Part shown: one piece after another, positions 43,894 to 51,862 of the stretch
Numbering within the stretch: position 1 is the stretch's first letter
How the letters are laid out: every line of letters starts with the position of its first letter
Origin: Nonomuraea ceibae
GTDB lineage: Bacteria; Actinomycetota; Actinomycetes; Streptosporangiales; Streptosporangiaceae
Direction of reading: 5' to 3'
DNA length: 64,000 bases
NCBI RefSeq assembly: GCF_019396325.1
Contig: NZ_JAHKRO010000021.1
Span: forward strand, 1 to 64,000
Made by a program: the position numbers and the translations under genes
Notes under the pieces: model-generated
The model's input: the letters and a program-made list of their open reading frames with translations, nothing else
Told to the model about the DNA's origin: nothing
The model's database searches: none

Positions 43894-44451
43894 TCATGGC
43901 GCTACGCACTTCCTGAGACTGCGCAGGCACAGCTCCAGCGAGGAATGCTTGGGAGCGCCCTGGTCGCGGGTGTGCTGCCAGGCGGTGTAGAGCATGGCCC
44001 ACAGCATCTGCGTCACCCACTCCGCCGGCTGGCCGGGATCGAAGCTCCCGTCGGCGTGACCGCGCTGGACGAGCCGGGTGAGCGCGCGGTCGGCGTCGGT
44101 CTCCTCGTCCCATCCCTCCCAGGTGGTGAGCTGGGGGTTGTCGAAGGCGAACAGCAGGCCGTCGCCCAGCTCGAAGTATTCCTGGCACACCCGCTCCAGC
44201 GCCTCCAGGGCCGTCCCCTCGTCGAGGCGGGCCCGCTCGGTGGCGGTCTCGATGCGTTCGAGCAGGTAGACGCTGAGCGCCGCCAGCAGGTCGGAGCGCT
44301 CGCGGAAGTAGCGGTGGATGGTGGTCCGCCCCACCCCGGCCTCGGTGGCCACGTCGGCCAGCGAAGCGCCCGAGTTCTTCGACAGGACCGCCACCGCGGC
44401 GTCGAGGATCGCGCGCCGGGTCCGCGCCCGGGTGCCCGTGAGAACGTCCAT
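43894..44451 (-). CDS. TetR-family repressor
   Basis: From the ATG at 44451 a 185-residue protein. HTH: ARTRRAILDAAVAVLSKNSG, ASLADVATEAGVGRTTIHRY, FRERSDLLAALSVYLLERIE. The gene is divergent from the ABC exporter at 44525 with 73 bases between, which contain a palindrome GGAACA-N4-TGTTCC. It most likely controls the exporter in response to a substrate of that pump. A much longer minus-strand frame covering both genes is a shadow. Confidence 0.9.
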   Translation of the reverse strand: MDVLTGTRARTRRAILDAAVAVLSKNSGASLADVATEAGVGRTTIHRYFRERSDLLAALSVYLLERIETATERARLDEGTALEALERVCQEYFELGDGLLFAFDNPQLTTWEGWDEETDADRALTRLVQRGHADGSFDPGQPAEWVTQMLWAMLYTAWQHTRDQGAPKHSSLELCLRSLRKCVAP

Positions 44452-44482
44452 GCGTCTACGGTACTCCCTAACCCGGAACGGA

Positions 44483-44515
44483 ACGAATTTGACGAGAACG
44501 GAACAGTCGTGTTCC
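44483..44515. promoter_or_regulatory. Operator between TetR and ABC exporter genes
   Basis: GGAACAGTCGTGTTCC (44500-44515) is a 6-4-6 palindrome ten bases before the exporter's ATG, and GAACGGAAC-type half sites precede it at 44475-44503. It is the likely TetR binding site. Confidence 0.6.
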
Positions 44516-44524
44516 ATAAATGTC

Positions 44525-46273
44525 ATGGCTGACTCATTCCGGATCCTGTGGTCCTTCGCCCGGCCGCACACGCGCACGCTGCTGTCCGGACTCGTGCTGG
44601 CGCTGCTCGGGTCGGCGCTCGGACTGGCGACCCCGATGGTCACCAAGTGGGTCCTCGACACGCTCGGCACCGGCAGCTCGCTGGCCGGGCCCATCACCGC
44701 GCTGCTCGTCCTGATGGTCGTCGGCGCCGCCATCGGGCGCTGGCAGTGGACCATGCTCGGCTCGCTGGGGGAGCGCGTCGTCCTGGAGGCCCGCGACTCG
44801 ATGGTGCGCCGCTTCCTGCGCGCCAAGGTGCCCGCCCTCACCCGGCACTCACCCGGCGAGCTGGTCACCCGCGTGACCTCCGACACCGTGCTGCTGCGCG
44901 AGGCCGCCACCTCCAGCGTCATCGGACTGATCAACGGAGCCGTCATGCTGGTCGGCACGCTCGTCCTGATGGGCGTGCTCGACCTGGCCCTGCTCGGCGT
45001 CACCGCGGCGGCGGTGCTAGCGGTCGTCCTGCTGTTCGCGCTGCTCATGCCCGCCATCGCCAAGGCGCAGGCCCGGGCCCAGGAACACGTCGGCAGGATG
45101 GGCGGCGTCCTCGAAGGCACCCTGCGCGCCATCAGGACCGTCAAGGCCGTCCGCGCCGAGGAGCGACAGGGCGACCGCATTCTCGCCGAGGCGCGGGCCT
45201 CGGCCGAGCAGGGCGTGCGCGCCGTGCGCGCCGAGGCCACCGCGTGGACCGTGGCCTGGTCCGGTCTCCAGCTCGCGATCATCCTGATCCTCGCCGTCGG
45301 CGCCTGGCGGGTGGGCGCCGGCAGTCTGGAGGTGTCCAGCCTCATCGCGTTCCTGCTGTACGCGTTCGGCCTCATGGAGCCGATCACCGAGCTGAGCCAG
45401 AACCTCACCGCGCTGCAGTCGGGCGTCGCCGCCGCGACCCGCATCCGCGAGCTGGACGCCATGGAGGCCGAGCCCCCGGTGAGCGCCACGCGCCGCGACC
45501 TGCCCCCGGCGACCGGCCGGGGTCCCGTCCTGGAGCTGCGCGCTGTCACCGCCGCGTACGCGCCGGGAGCCGGGCCCGCCGTGCGCGACGTCGACCTGGT
45601 CATCCCCAGGCACGGCCACCTCGCCGTGGTCGGCCCGTCGGGGGCGGGCAAGACGACGCTGTTCTCGCTCCTGCTCGGCTTCCTCGAACCCGGCGACGGC
45701 ACGCTGCTGCTCGACGGCCGCCCGTACCAGGAGTACGGGCGCGACCAGATCAGGGCGCGCCTGGCCTACGTCGAGCAGGAGACGCCGATCGTGCCCGGCA
45801 CGGTCCGCGACAACCTGCTGTTCGCCCACCCCGACGCCACCGAGGAGGAGCTCCACCGGGTGCTGGCCGAGGTGCGGCTGGCCGACAAGGTCGCCACGCT
45901 CGACGACGGCCTCGACACGCCCCTGTCGTCCACCCAGGTGTCGGGCGGCGAGCGTCAGCGCATCGCGCTCGCCCGCGCCCTGCTGCGCACCCCCGACGTG
46001 CTCCTGCTGGACGAGGCCACGGCCCAGCTCGACGGCATCACCGAGGCCGCGGTCCAGGACTGCGTACGGTCACGCGCGCGGTCGGGCGCGGTCATCACCA
46101 TCGCCCACCGGCTGTCGACCGTGATCGACGCGGACAGCATCGTCGTCATGGACGGCGGACGCGTCCGCGCCCAGGGCCGCCACGAGGAGCTGCTGGCCGC
46201 CGACGAGCTCTACCGCGAACTCGTCGCGGCGCTGCGCATCGCGGCGACCGGGGCCACGGCCGCCGCGCGCTGA
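44525..46273 (+). CDS. ABC transporter, half-size exporter (TMD-NBD fusion)
   Basis: A 582-residue exporter from the ATG at 44525. The six-helix ABC_membrane domain covers about 1-310 (LLSGLVLALLGSALGLATPM to LIAFLLYAFGLMEPITELSQ). The nucleotide-binding domain has Walker A VVGPSGAGKTTLFSLL (about 375-390), Q loop AYVEQETPIVPGTVRDNLLF, signature VSGGERQRIALARALL (about 475-490), Walker B VLLLDEATAQLDG and the H loop TIAHRLST. Such half transporters work as dimers and export drugs, lipids or peptides. The homodimer is inferred, since no second half gene is present. It is divergent from its presumed TetR repressor. Confidence 0.95.
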   Translation: MADSFRILWSFARPHTRTLLSGLVLALLGSALGLATPMVTKWVLDTLGTGSSLAGPITALLVLMVVGAAIGRWQWTMLGSLGERVVLEARDSMVRRFLRAKVPALTRHSPGELVTRVTSDTVLLREAATSSVIGLINGAVMLVGTLVLMGVLDLALLGVTAAAVLAVVLLFALLMPAIAKAQARAQEHVGRMGGVLEGTLRAIRTVKAVRAEERQGDRILAEARASAEQGVRAVRAEATAWTVAWSGLQLAIILILAVGAWRVGAGSLEVSSLIAFLLYAFGLMEPITELSQNLTALQSGVAAATRIRELDAMEAEPPVSATRRDLPPATGRGPVLELRAVTAAYAPGAGPAVRDVDLVIPRHGHLAVVGPSGAGKTTLFSLLLGFLEPGDGTLLLDGRPYQEYGRDQIRARLAYVEQETPIVPGTVRDNLLFAHPDATEEELHRVLAEVRLADKVATLDDGLDTPLSSTQVSGGERQRIALARALLRTPDVLLLDEATAQLDGITEAAVQDCVRSRARSGAVITIAHRLSTVIDADSIVVMDGGRVRAQGRHEELLAADELYRELVAALRIAATGATAAAR

Positions 46274-46379
46274 TCAGTAGTGCCAGGGGAACAGCGGCCT
46301 CACATGCGGACACTGCTCCGGCCCCGCCCATGACTTAAGGTTGCGTCGATCTCGACTCTCCGTGCCGGCCAGATCCGCG

Positions 46380-46553
46380 ATGGGGCGCCACGCGCGCGCG
46401 GCCCAGATCCTCGGGGCCGCGACCCCGGCCGGCGCCCGCTTCGGCGTGGCCGCCGAGTTCCTGCTCCTGGTGAACACGCCCCTCCGGCAGATCATGGAGC
46501 AGTGGCAGCAGAATCACGCCGACCGGAACGCCCGTGCACCCGTGGCCGAGTAA
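46380..46553 (+). CDS. Small hypothetical protein
   Basis: An ATG at 46380 gives 57 residues: MGRHARAAQILGAATPAGAR, FGVAAEFLLLVNTPLRQIME, QWQQNHADRNARAPVAE. One helix is amphipathic. No ribosome site is strong, and there is no recognised family. Confidence 0.3.
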   Translation: MGRHARAAQILGAATPAGARFGVAAEFLLLVNTPLRQIMEQWQQNHADRNARAPVAE

Positions 46554-46623
46554 GGCAAAGGCCTTCAGCGGGGCGTGAGGCCTCCAGGCAGGCCAGACCG
46601 GTTCTCGATCCCATCCCGGGTCA

Positions 46624-46666
46624 CGCTCATGTACGTGATAATCGCTAACTATCACGTACATGAGCG
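46624..46666. repeat. 17-bp perfect inverted repeat before the integrase remnant
   Basis: CGCTCATGTACGTGATA (46624-46640) is exactly complementary to TATCACGTACATGAGCG (46650-46666) with a 9-base spacer. It lies 100 bases before a broken tyrosine integrase. It could be an operator, a terminator without T-run, or an end of the lost element. Confidence 0.6.
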
Positions 46667-46766
46667 ATCATGGCGGACTGGCGACCAGGAGAACCTTCCG
46701 CCGGGACGGTGTGCTACTCCGGCGCGTTATCCGGTACATCGCCGAAGGCGTCACCTGGCGGGCGGC

Positions 46767-47694
46767 ATGAGCGCCGCGCCGAAGATCACCGCCCTTCGCG
46801 GTGAAGGCGTCAGCCTCGCTGTGGCCGCCGACGCCTTCCTGGCCACCCCGCACACGGCCAACCCCCACACCCATCGCGCCTACGCCTTGGCCATCGACCG
46901 CGTCACCACCCTCCTTGGCCGCGACCGGCCGCTCGCTGACGTCACCGACGCCGAAATCGGCGCCGCGCTCACCGAGCAGTGGGGTATCAGCGCGCCGGCG
47001 ACCTGGTGCAACCGCGCCGCCGTCACCTCCTGGCTCGCCTGGTGCCGCACCAAGAAGCACTGGCCTGCCCCGTCGGTCCCGGCCGACGTCGAACGCCGCA
47101 AGGAAAGCGCCGACGAGACCCGCGCGGTCGCCAAGACCACCATCCAGCGGCTGCTGTCGCGCCGCGACATCCCGCTCCGGGAGAAGACGCTGTGGCGGAT
47201 GCTGTACGAGACGGCCGCCCGGGCCGCGGAGATCCTGGCGCTGAACGTCGAAGACCTCGACCTGGAACACTGCCGCGCCCCTGTCCGCTCCAAGGTCGGC
47301 GCGACCGGGTGGGTGTACTGGGACCGTGGCACCGCCCACCGCCTGCCCCGCCTACCGGACGGCAGCACGCGCACCCACGGCCCGCTGTTCTGTCCGGACG
47401 CGGCCCCGTCCCAGCCCGCCGCCCGGCCGCCGCCGACATCTGCCCGCACACCGGCCGCGCCCGCCTCGGCGACGACCGCGCACGCGTCCTGCTCGCCACC
47501 TACGCCGGCCTCGACCTGCACCAACTACGCCACAGCGCCGCCACCCACCTCGGCGACGCCGAGGTGCCGCTGCAGCTCATCCTGGGCAAGGCCCGCCACA
47601 AGAACCCCCGCACCGCCATGCGCGACGTCAAATGGGTGCCGAAGCCATCGCCAAGGCCACCGAGGTCCTGGCAGCCCGCCGCCGTACCCACTGA
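46767..47694 (+). pseudogene. Tyrosine recombinase/integrase, frameshifted, catalytic Tyr lost
   Basis: From the ATG at 46767: a SAM-like core-binding domain ([26 protein letters not shown]-like helices), then [20 protein letters not shown] with the first catalytic Arg (AARAAEI). Near 47,400 the frame shifts to [40 protein letters not shown] and RTAMRDVK, where the His-x-x-Arg box is present but the position of the catalytic Tyr (normally TAMRYV) is Asp. A second shift gives [20 protein letters not shown] and the stop. With the shifts and the missing Tyr it cannot recombine. Confidence 0.8.
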
Positions 47695-48417
47695 TCAGGA
47701 ACTTCTCCGAGTGGGAGGGGACGCTGCCCCTTTCTCTCGTACTTGGTCTGGCCCCCTCAAGGGCTCGAGAGCGGCTAGGACGAGGTCGAGGCCGAAGATG
47801 AACTCCTTCGCCGGGTCGAAGCCGGCAGAGACGAGCGCCGCGGCGGACTCGTTGAGGTAGGGGAACTCGTCAGGAGGGAGCTGGGGCAGGAAGACGTCCT
47901 CGGCCATGTCCGCGAACTCATCGGCGGTGTCGAACGGCAGGCTGGCCGCCTGCAGGGCGAAACCGTAGACATAGCTGTCGAGCAACCAGTTGGCGTGCGT
48001 CGCCATCAAGGCCGAGAAGCCGGCCCTCCGCAGGCAGGCGGTGACCGCTTCGTGGTGGCGGAGGTTCGCGGGCCCGGGCGATGTCCGCGACTCCATCAGG
48101 CCGTTCGCCCACGGGTGGCGTGCGAGAACCTGTTGGGCGGATACCGCCCGCCGTCGCATCGCCGACTGCCAGTCGACCCCTTCGGGCGGGAGCTCGATCT
48201 CCTCGAACACGACGTCGATCATGGCGTCCAGCAGCTCGTCCTTGCTCGCCACGTAGTAGTAGAGCGACATCGCGCCCGCGCCGAGCGCGCGAGCCAGCCG
48301 GCGCATGCTCAGCCCGTCGACGCCCTCGCGGTCGGCGAGCCGGACCGCCTCCACCACCACCCGCTGCTTGCTCAGCCCCGCGTCGGACGCGATCTGCCTT
48401 CGTTCCCTCCCGGACAC
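47695..48417 (-). CDS. TetR-family repressor with TetR_C_1-type domain
   Basis: The probable start is a GTG at 48417 (240 residues; an upstream ATG at 48471 lies within the operator region). [58 protein letters not shown]. The C-terminal region ([20 protein letters not shown]) is of the TetR_C_1 kind. It is divergent from the dehydrogenase-like gene at 48552, with three GTAC palindromes in between, so it likely represses that gene and itself. Its stop is only a base from the end of the integrase remnant. Confidence 0.9.
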   Translation of the reverse strand: MSGRERRQIASDAGLSKQRVVVEAVRLADREGVDGLSMRRLARALGAGAMSLYYYVASKDELLDAMIDVVFEEIELPPEGVDWQSAMRRRAVSAQQVLARHPWANGLMESRTSPGPANLRHHEAVTACLRRAGFSALMATHANWLLDSYVYGFALQAASLPFDTADEFADMAEDVFLPQLPPDEFPYLNESAAALVSAGFDPAKEFIFGLDLVLAALEPLRGPDQVREKGAASPPTRRSS

Positions 48418-48444
48418 GGGTCTCCTCGCTTGTGCTCGTACAGA

Positions 48445-48515
48445 TTGACAATTCGTACAGCGTACGAACATAGTACAGCAGACGCACTCGTACGGCGTAC
48501 GACGTACGGTGTACG
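48445..48515. promoter_or_regulatory. Promoter and three CGTAC-N3-GTACG operators
   Basis: CGTACAGCGTACG (48454-48466), CGTACGGCGTACG (48489-48501) and CGTACGGTGTACG (48503-48515) share the form CGTAC-N3-GTACG. On the plus strand TTGACA (48445-48450) and CATAGT (48469-48474), 18 bases apart, look like a promoter with the first palindrome inside its spacer. This suits steric repression by the adjacent TetR. Confidence 0.75.
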
Positions 48516-48551
48516 AGCCAGCGAGCGCGCGGCTCGGAGGAGGAGGCTTCC

Positions 48552-49592
48552 GTGGGGATCGAACAGCGATCGAATACCGGAGACGGCCTGGTGCCGGCGG
48601 CGAGTCCGGCCGGGGCGGCGACGATGCGGGCCGCCGTCCAGCACCGCTACGGCCCGCCCTCAGTGCTCAAGCCGTCCGAGGTCGGGCTACCGCTGCCCGG
48701 TCGAGGCGATGTGCTCGTCCAGGTGGGCGCGACCTCAGTACATCCTGGCGACTACTTCGTCATGACCGGTGAGCCGTACGTGGTGCGCCTGGTGTTCGGG
48801 CTCGGCCGGCCGCGCCACGGCATTCCTGGCAGGGACCTCGCTGGCGTGGTGGCGGCGGTCGGGAAGGACGTCACCGCTCTCCGACCCGGCGACAAGGTGT
48901 TCGGCTGGAGCACCACAGGAACGCTCGCGGAGTACGCCTGCGTCCCGGCGGACCACCTCGTGTCCATGCCTGCCAACCTGTCGGACGTGGACGCGGCAGC
49001 GGTGCCCACATCGGGCATGACGGCGTTGCAGGCATTGCGTGACATCGCGAACGTTCGACCGGGCCAGACGGTGCTGATCACGGGCGCGTCGGGCGGCGTG
49101 GGCTCCTTCGCCGTACAGATCGCCAAGGCCTTCGGCGCCGAGGTGACGGGTGTGTGCAGCACCCGCAACGTCGGCCTGGTCCGGTCGCTCGGCGCCGACC
49201 ACGTCGTCGACTACACCGAAACCGACTTCACCCGCACCGAGAAGCGCTACGACGTCATCCTCGACAACGTGGAAGCCCAGCCCCTGGCGGCTGTCCGCCG
49301 AACGCTGACGCCCACCGGCACCCTCATCCCCAACAGCGGACGCGGCGGCCGCTGGCTCGGCCCCCTCGGCCGGATCGTCAAAGCGCGCGTGCTGTCCGGG
49401 TTCACCCGTCAGCGGCTGAAGCCCTTCACGTCGGTCGGGAAGCGCCAGGACCTGCTCACCCTGGCCGACCTGCTCACGACCGGGCAGGTCACGCCCGCCA
49501 TCGACCGTACGTATCCCCTCGACGAAGCAGCCGACGCCCTCCGCCACGTCGCGGCCGGCCACACCCGAGGGAAGGTCGTCGTCACCGTCTGA
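48552..49592 (+). CDS. Zinc-independent MDR oxidoreductase (quinone-reductase-like)
   Basis: A 346-residue protein from a GTG at 48552, which follows GGAGGAGGAGG; an internal ATG at 48624 (MRAAVQHRYGPPSVLKPSEV) is an alternative closer to the usual family start. GroES-like part: DVLVQVGATSVHPGDYFVMT; Rossmann part: TVLITGASGGVGSFAVQIAK (about 175-195), then a VLDNVEAQ and TLIPNSGRGG stretch. No structural zinc cysteines are seen, so it belongs with NADPH quinone oxidoreductases or enoyl reductases. Under the divergent TetR it is likely induced by an electrophile. Confidence 0.9.
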   Translation: MGIEQRSNTGDGLVPAASPAGAATMRAAVQHRYGPPSVLKPSEVGLPLPGRGDVLVQVGATSVHPGDYFVMTGEPYVVRLVFGLGRPRHGIPGRDLAGVVAAVGKDVTALRPGDKVFGWSTTGTLAEYACVPADHLVSMPANLSDVDAAAVPTSGMTALQALRDIANVRPGQTVLITGASGGVGSFAVQIAKAFGAEVTGVCSTRNVGLVRSLGADHVVDYTETDFTRTEKRYDVILDNVEAQPLAAVRRTLTPTGTLIPNSGRGGRWLGPLGRIVKARVLSGFTRQRLKPFTSVGKRQDLLTLADLLTTGQVTPAIDRTYPLDEAADALRHVAAGHTRGKVVVTV

Positions 49593-49621
49593 CGACCGCA
49601 CCGACGAGAACGACCCAACCT

Positions 49622-49733
49622 GTGCGTGTGCACGCCCAAACCTGCCGCCGCTCCGGCGGACGAACCGCTCCTCTCGAAAGTAAGAACCGATGACCATCCC
49701 AACGAAAACCCCGAACCTGCTCGACAACCCGCC
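49622..49733 (+). repeat. Imperfect direct repeat, copy 1 (start of a DUF6326-like gene)
   Basis: This segment (CACGCCCAAACCTGCC ... CTCGACAACCCGCCG) recurs at 50555-50671 with scattered substitutions. Both copies contain the start of the same small gene (ATGACCATCC at 49690 and 50625) and its upstream leader. They flank the membrane protein gene. Confidence 0.75.
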
Positions 49734-49767
49734 GGTCGTCCGACCGCACCGAAGGAGTAAGAGATGA
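49690..49767 (+). pseudogene. Truncated DUF6326-like start, now a 25-codon leader frame
   Basis: ATG 49690 opens MTIPTKTPNLLDNPPVVRPH and five more codons before TGA at 49765-49767. The first 15 residues match the N-terminus at 50625 and of DUF6326-type small membrane proteins. The stop overlaps the ATG of the membrane protein gene at 49764 (ATGA), so the leftover frame may couple translation to that gene. Confidence 0.6.
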
Positions 49768-50459
49768 GATCACCGAAGAACACCGCCACCACGCCGGCCC
49801 GCAGGCGGTTCGTTCGAGGCCGGCTCGTCGGTGCCGCGGCGATCGCGTTCGCGGTGTTGGTGGTGATAGAGAACGTGTTGTTTGCGGTAACGGGCGCGCT
49901 GCCCTACGGCGCTCCGATCGAGGAAGTGCTGGCCTACTACGCGGCCAACCGCGACGCGGTCGCGATCGTGTCCGGTCTGGTAGCCCTGTACCTGCCGCTG
50001 CTGCTCGTGTTCGTGACGGGCCTGCACGGCCTCGTGGAGCGGCGCGGCGGAGCGGGCGCTGACTGGTCGCGCCTCGCCTTGGCCGCTGGCGCGACGCTGT
50101 CGGCGATCTTCGTGCTTGTCAACGTCCTGCAGATCGGGCTCGCGCTCTCCGCCGGCGGGCTCGCCGAGCCGACGCCCGCGTTCGGGCTCGTCTGGCAGAT
50201 GCACGCGGCGGCGTTCGCGCTGGCGCTGCCGATGCTCGGCGCCACCTGCATCGGCTCGGCCCTCGCCGCGCACGCGAGCGGGCTGACTCCGGCTTGGCAG
50301 CGCCTGCTGGGCATGGTGGGCGGGAGCCTGCCGCTCGCCGCGGGGCTGGGCAACCTCGCGATCGCCGACGGCTCGCCGCTGATTTTCGTCGGGCTCCTAG
50401 GGTCCGTCGCCTGGCTCGTCTGGCTGCTCGCGACCGGCGTGCGCCTCGTCCGGTCGTGA
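49764..50459 (+). CDS. Membrane protein, function unknown
   Basis: A 231-residue protein with GAAGGAG before the ATG. Six hydrophobic segments are visible: VGAAAIAFAVLVVIENVLFA, IVSGLVALYLPLLLVFVTGL, LALAAGATLSAIFVLVNVLQ, MHAAAFALALPMLGATCIGS, LGMVGGSLPLAAGLGNLAIA, FVGLLGSVAWLVWLLATGVR. No family is claimed. It sits between two copies of a duplicated gene start, downstream of the TetR-controlled oxidoreductase. Confidence 0.75.
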   Translation: MRSPKNTATTPARRRFVRGRLVGAAAIAFAVLVVIENVLFAVTGALPYGAPIEEVLAYYAANRDAVAIVSGLVALYLPLLLVFVTGLHGLVERRGGAGADWSRLALAAGATLSAIFVLVNVLQIGLALSAGGLAEPTPAFGLVWQMHAAAFALALPMLGATCIGSALAAHASGLTPAWQRLLGMVGGSLPLAAGLGNLAIADGSPLIFVGLLGSVAWLVWLLATGVRLVRS

Positions 50460-50554
50460 CCGAGATGAGGGCGGCGCCGAGGTTTGCGCACGCTGGCGAG
50501 GACTCCGTGGCGGGCTGCCCGGGGATGCAACCACACAGCCTCGGATTCCACCAT

Positions 50555-50671
50555 CCGTGCGTATTCACGCCCGAACCTGCGCCACTCCGGCGGGGGACGA
50601 CCGCTCCTCTCGACAGAAGAACCGATGACCATCCGAACGAAGACCCCGAGCCTGCTCGACAACCCGCCGAT
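50555..50671 (+). repeat. Imperfect direct repeat, copy 2
   Basis: Counterpart of 49622-49733, differing by single substitutions and a few short gaps. Here the gene start continues further into the DUF6326-like coding sequence. Confidence 0.75.
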
Positions 50672-50804
50672 CCCCGTGCAGGCCAAGCTCATGGCGGCTT
50701 GGACCAGCTTCATCTTCTGCATCTACGTCGACTACCTCCGCCTCTGCAAGGGGGCGGCCGGTATACGCCAGAGACGGGCCGCGCGAGGAGGTAATCCCTC
50801 CTGA
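50625..50804 (+). pseudogene. DUF6326-like small membrane protein, truncated
   Basis: MTIRTKTPSLLDNPPIPVQA, KLMAAWTSFIFCIYVDYLRL and then CKGAAG, after which the residues are Arg-rich and a stop follows at 60 codons. The first 40 residues match the N-terminus of DUF6326 family membrane proteins (usually about 140 residues with four helices: PPIPVRAKLAAAWTSFMFLY-like). Only the first helix is left. Confidence 0.65.
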
Positions 50805-51224
50805 CCTGGTGTTTTGACCCCGTTTAGGGGAGCGGCTCGTATCGATGGCGAGGATGCCGTGACATCCTGTGCGGCGCTGGGGCTGATCGTGTGCGCTATC
50901 GGAGTTCCGCGTTCGGGTGGGGCTGGCTCTGCAGGCGGTGACGCAGTTCGGCCTGCTCCGCGGTGAGCGCCTGGCCCGGGCGTCGGAGCTGACGATGCGA
51001 AGGTACGGCCGTAGTCCCTGGCCGACACCCGAGCCGCAAACCGTCCTTAGCGTCATGATCCAACACCGTGATCAAACCGAGACGCTAGTCGGTGGAGCTT
51101 GTGTTATTGCAGGTCAGAAGCAACTTTGTTGAAAATTTCTTCATTGCTACCGGGTCCCCGTCATGATGCAGCCACGAGCGCGATCCAGCCGGTGATCGCT
51201 CTTCGAATCGCCGCGGCTTCCTCC
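50805..51224. other. No supported gene; holds dispersed repeat copy B
   Basis: A reading on the plus strand from about 50,917 (LALQAVTQFGLLRGERLARA) is protein-like for about 25 codons only. 51087-51153 is copy B of the dispersed repeat seen at 36262-36327. Confidence 0.4.
51087..51153. repeat. Dispersed repeat, copy B
   Basis: AGTCGG at 51087, CAGGTC at 51110-51115 and the ending ATTTCTTCATTGCTACCGG align with copy A at 36262-36327 in the same orientation. The flanks do not align beyond this length. Confidence 0.5.
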
Positions 51225-51551
51225 TCAGCGGCAGGCCTGCCCGCGCAGGTCTCGTTGCTCTTCGGGGTCGAGCATGGTGACCCAGCCGGTGCTGTCGGGA
51301 TTGCGAAGGTCATCGAAGAGGGTCGCGCCCAGCTCGATCAGTAGCTCGACCTTCTGGTCACGAGTTCTGCCCTGGACCCCTTTGATGTCGAGGCGCACTC
51401 GCATCTTGACGCTCTTGCCCTCAGGGACGCGGATGAACAGCCGGAACGGTCCTGTTTGGTCCGAAGCATGACCGCGTTGTGGCCCGGCGCGTCGCCATCT
51501 CCCAAGGGCTGGCGATCTCGTACGGGTCGGCGGCGTCAATGGTGACGGGCA
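51225..51551 (-). pseudogene. Frameshifted gene, product unknown
   Basis: The minus strand reads MPVTIDAADPYEIASPWEMA and TRRATTRSCFGPNR in one frame from about 51,551, then shifts near 51,455 to TGPFRLFIRVPEGKSVKMRV, RLDIKGVQGRTRDQKVELLI, ELGATLFDDLRNPDSTGWVT. Both halves have coding composition. I do not recognise the family. Confidence 0.4.
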
Positions 51552-51862
51552 TGAAGTTCGATCATCGTGCCAGTCAACCGACACCACCAAAGACATCAAG
51601 CCGGCGTTTCAGTCTGATGGCACTGGTCAGGCTTGCTCGATCGGCCCGTCATGGCGATCATGTCGGCGATCGCGGTGCCCTCTTGAGCCCGTACGAGAGC
51701 ATGACGAGGCTGAGCACGGTCGTGAAGTGGAACGGCGATGGCGACCCACGCCACGATGACGGTACGTGCAGTACATCGAGAGCTGGCCCGTCCCGATCCC
51801 GCAGGGCAGAACCGGACGAGCAGGACTGATGGCGAAGGGTGCCTTGAAGGCCACGGGCGTTC
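51552..51862. other. No supported gene
   Basis: Nothing convincing is read in this stretch between the frameshifted gene and the P450. Confidence 0.4.

Noticed and set aside
43717..45702. Long frames covering the TetR and ABC genes on the opposite strands
   Set aside because: They are shadows of the two genes with clear family motifs (TetR HTH and ABC signature).
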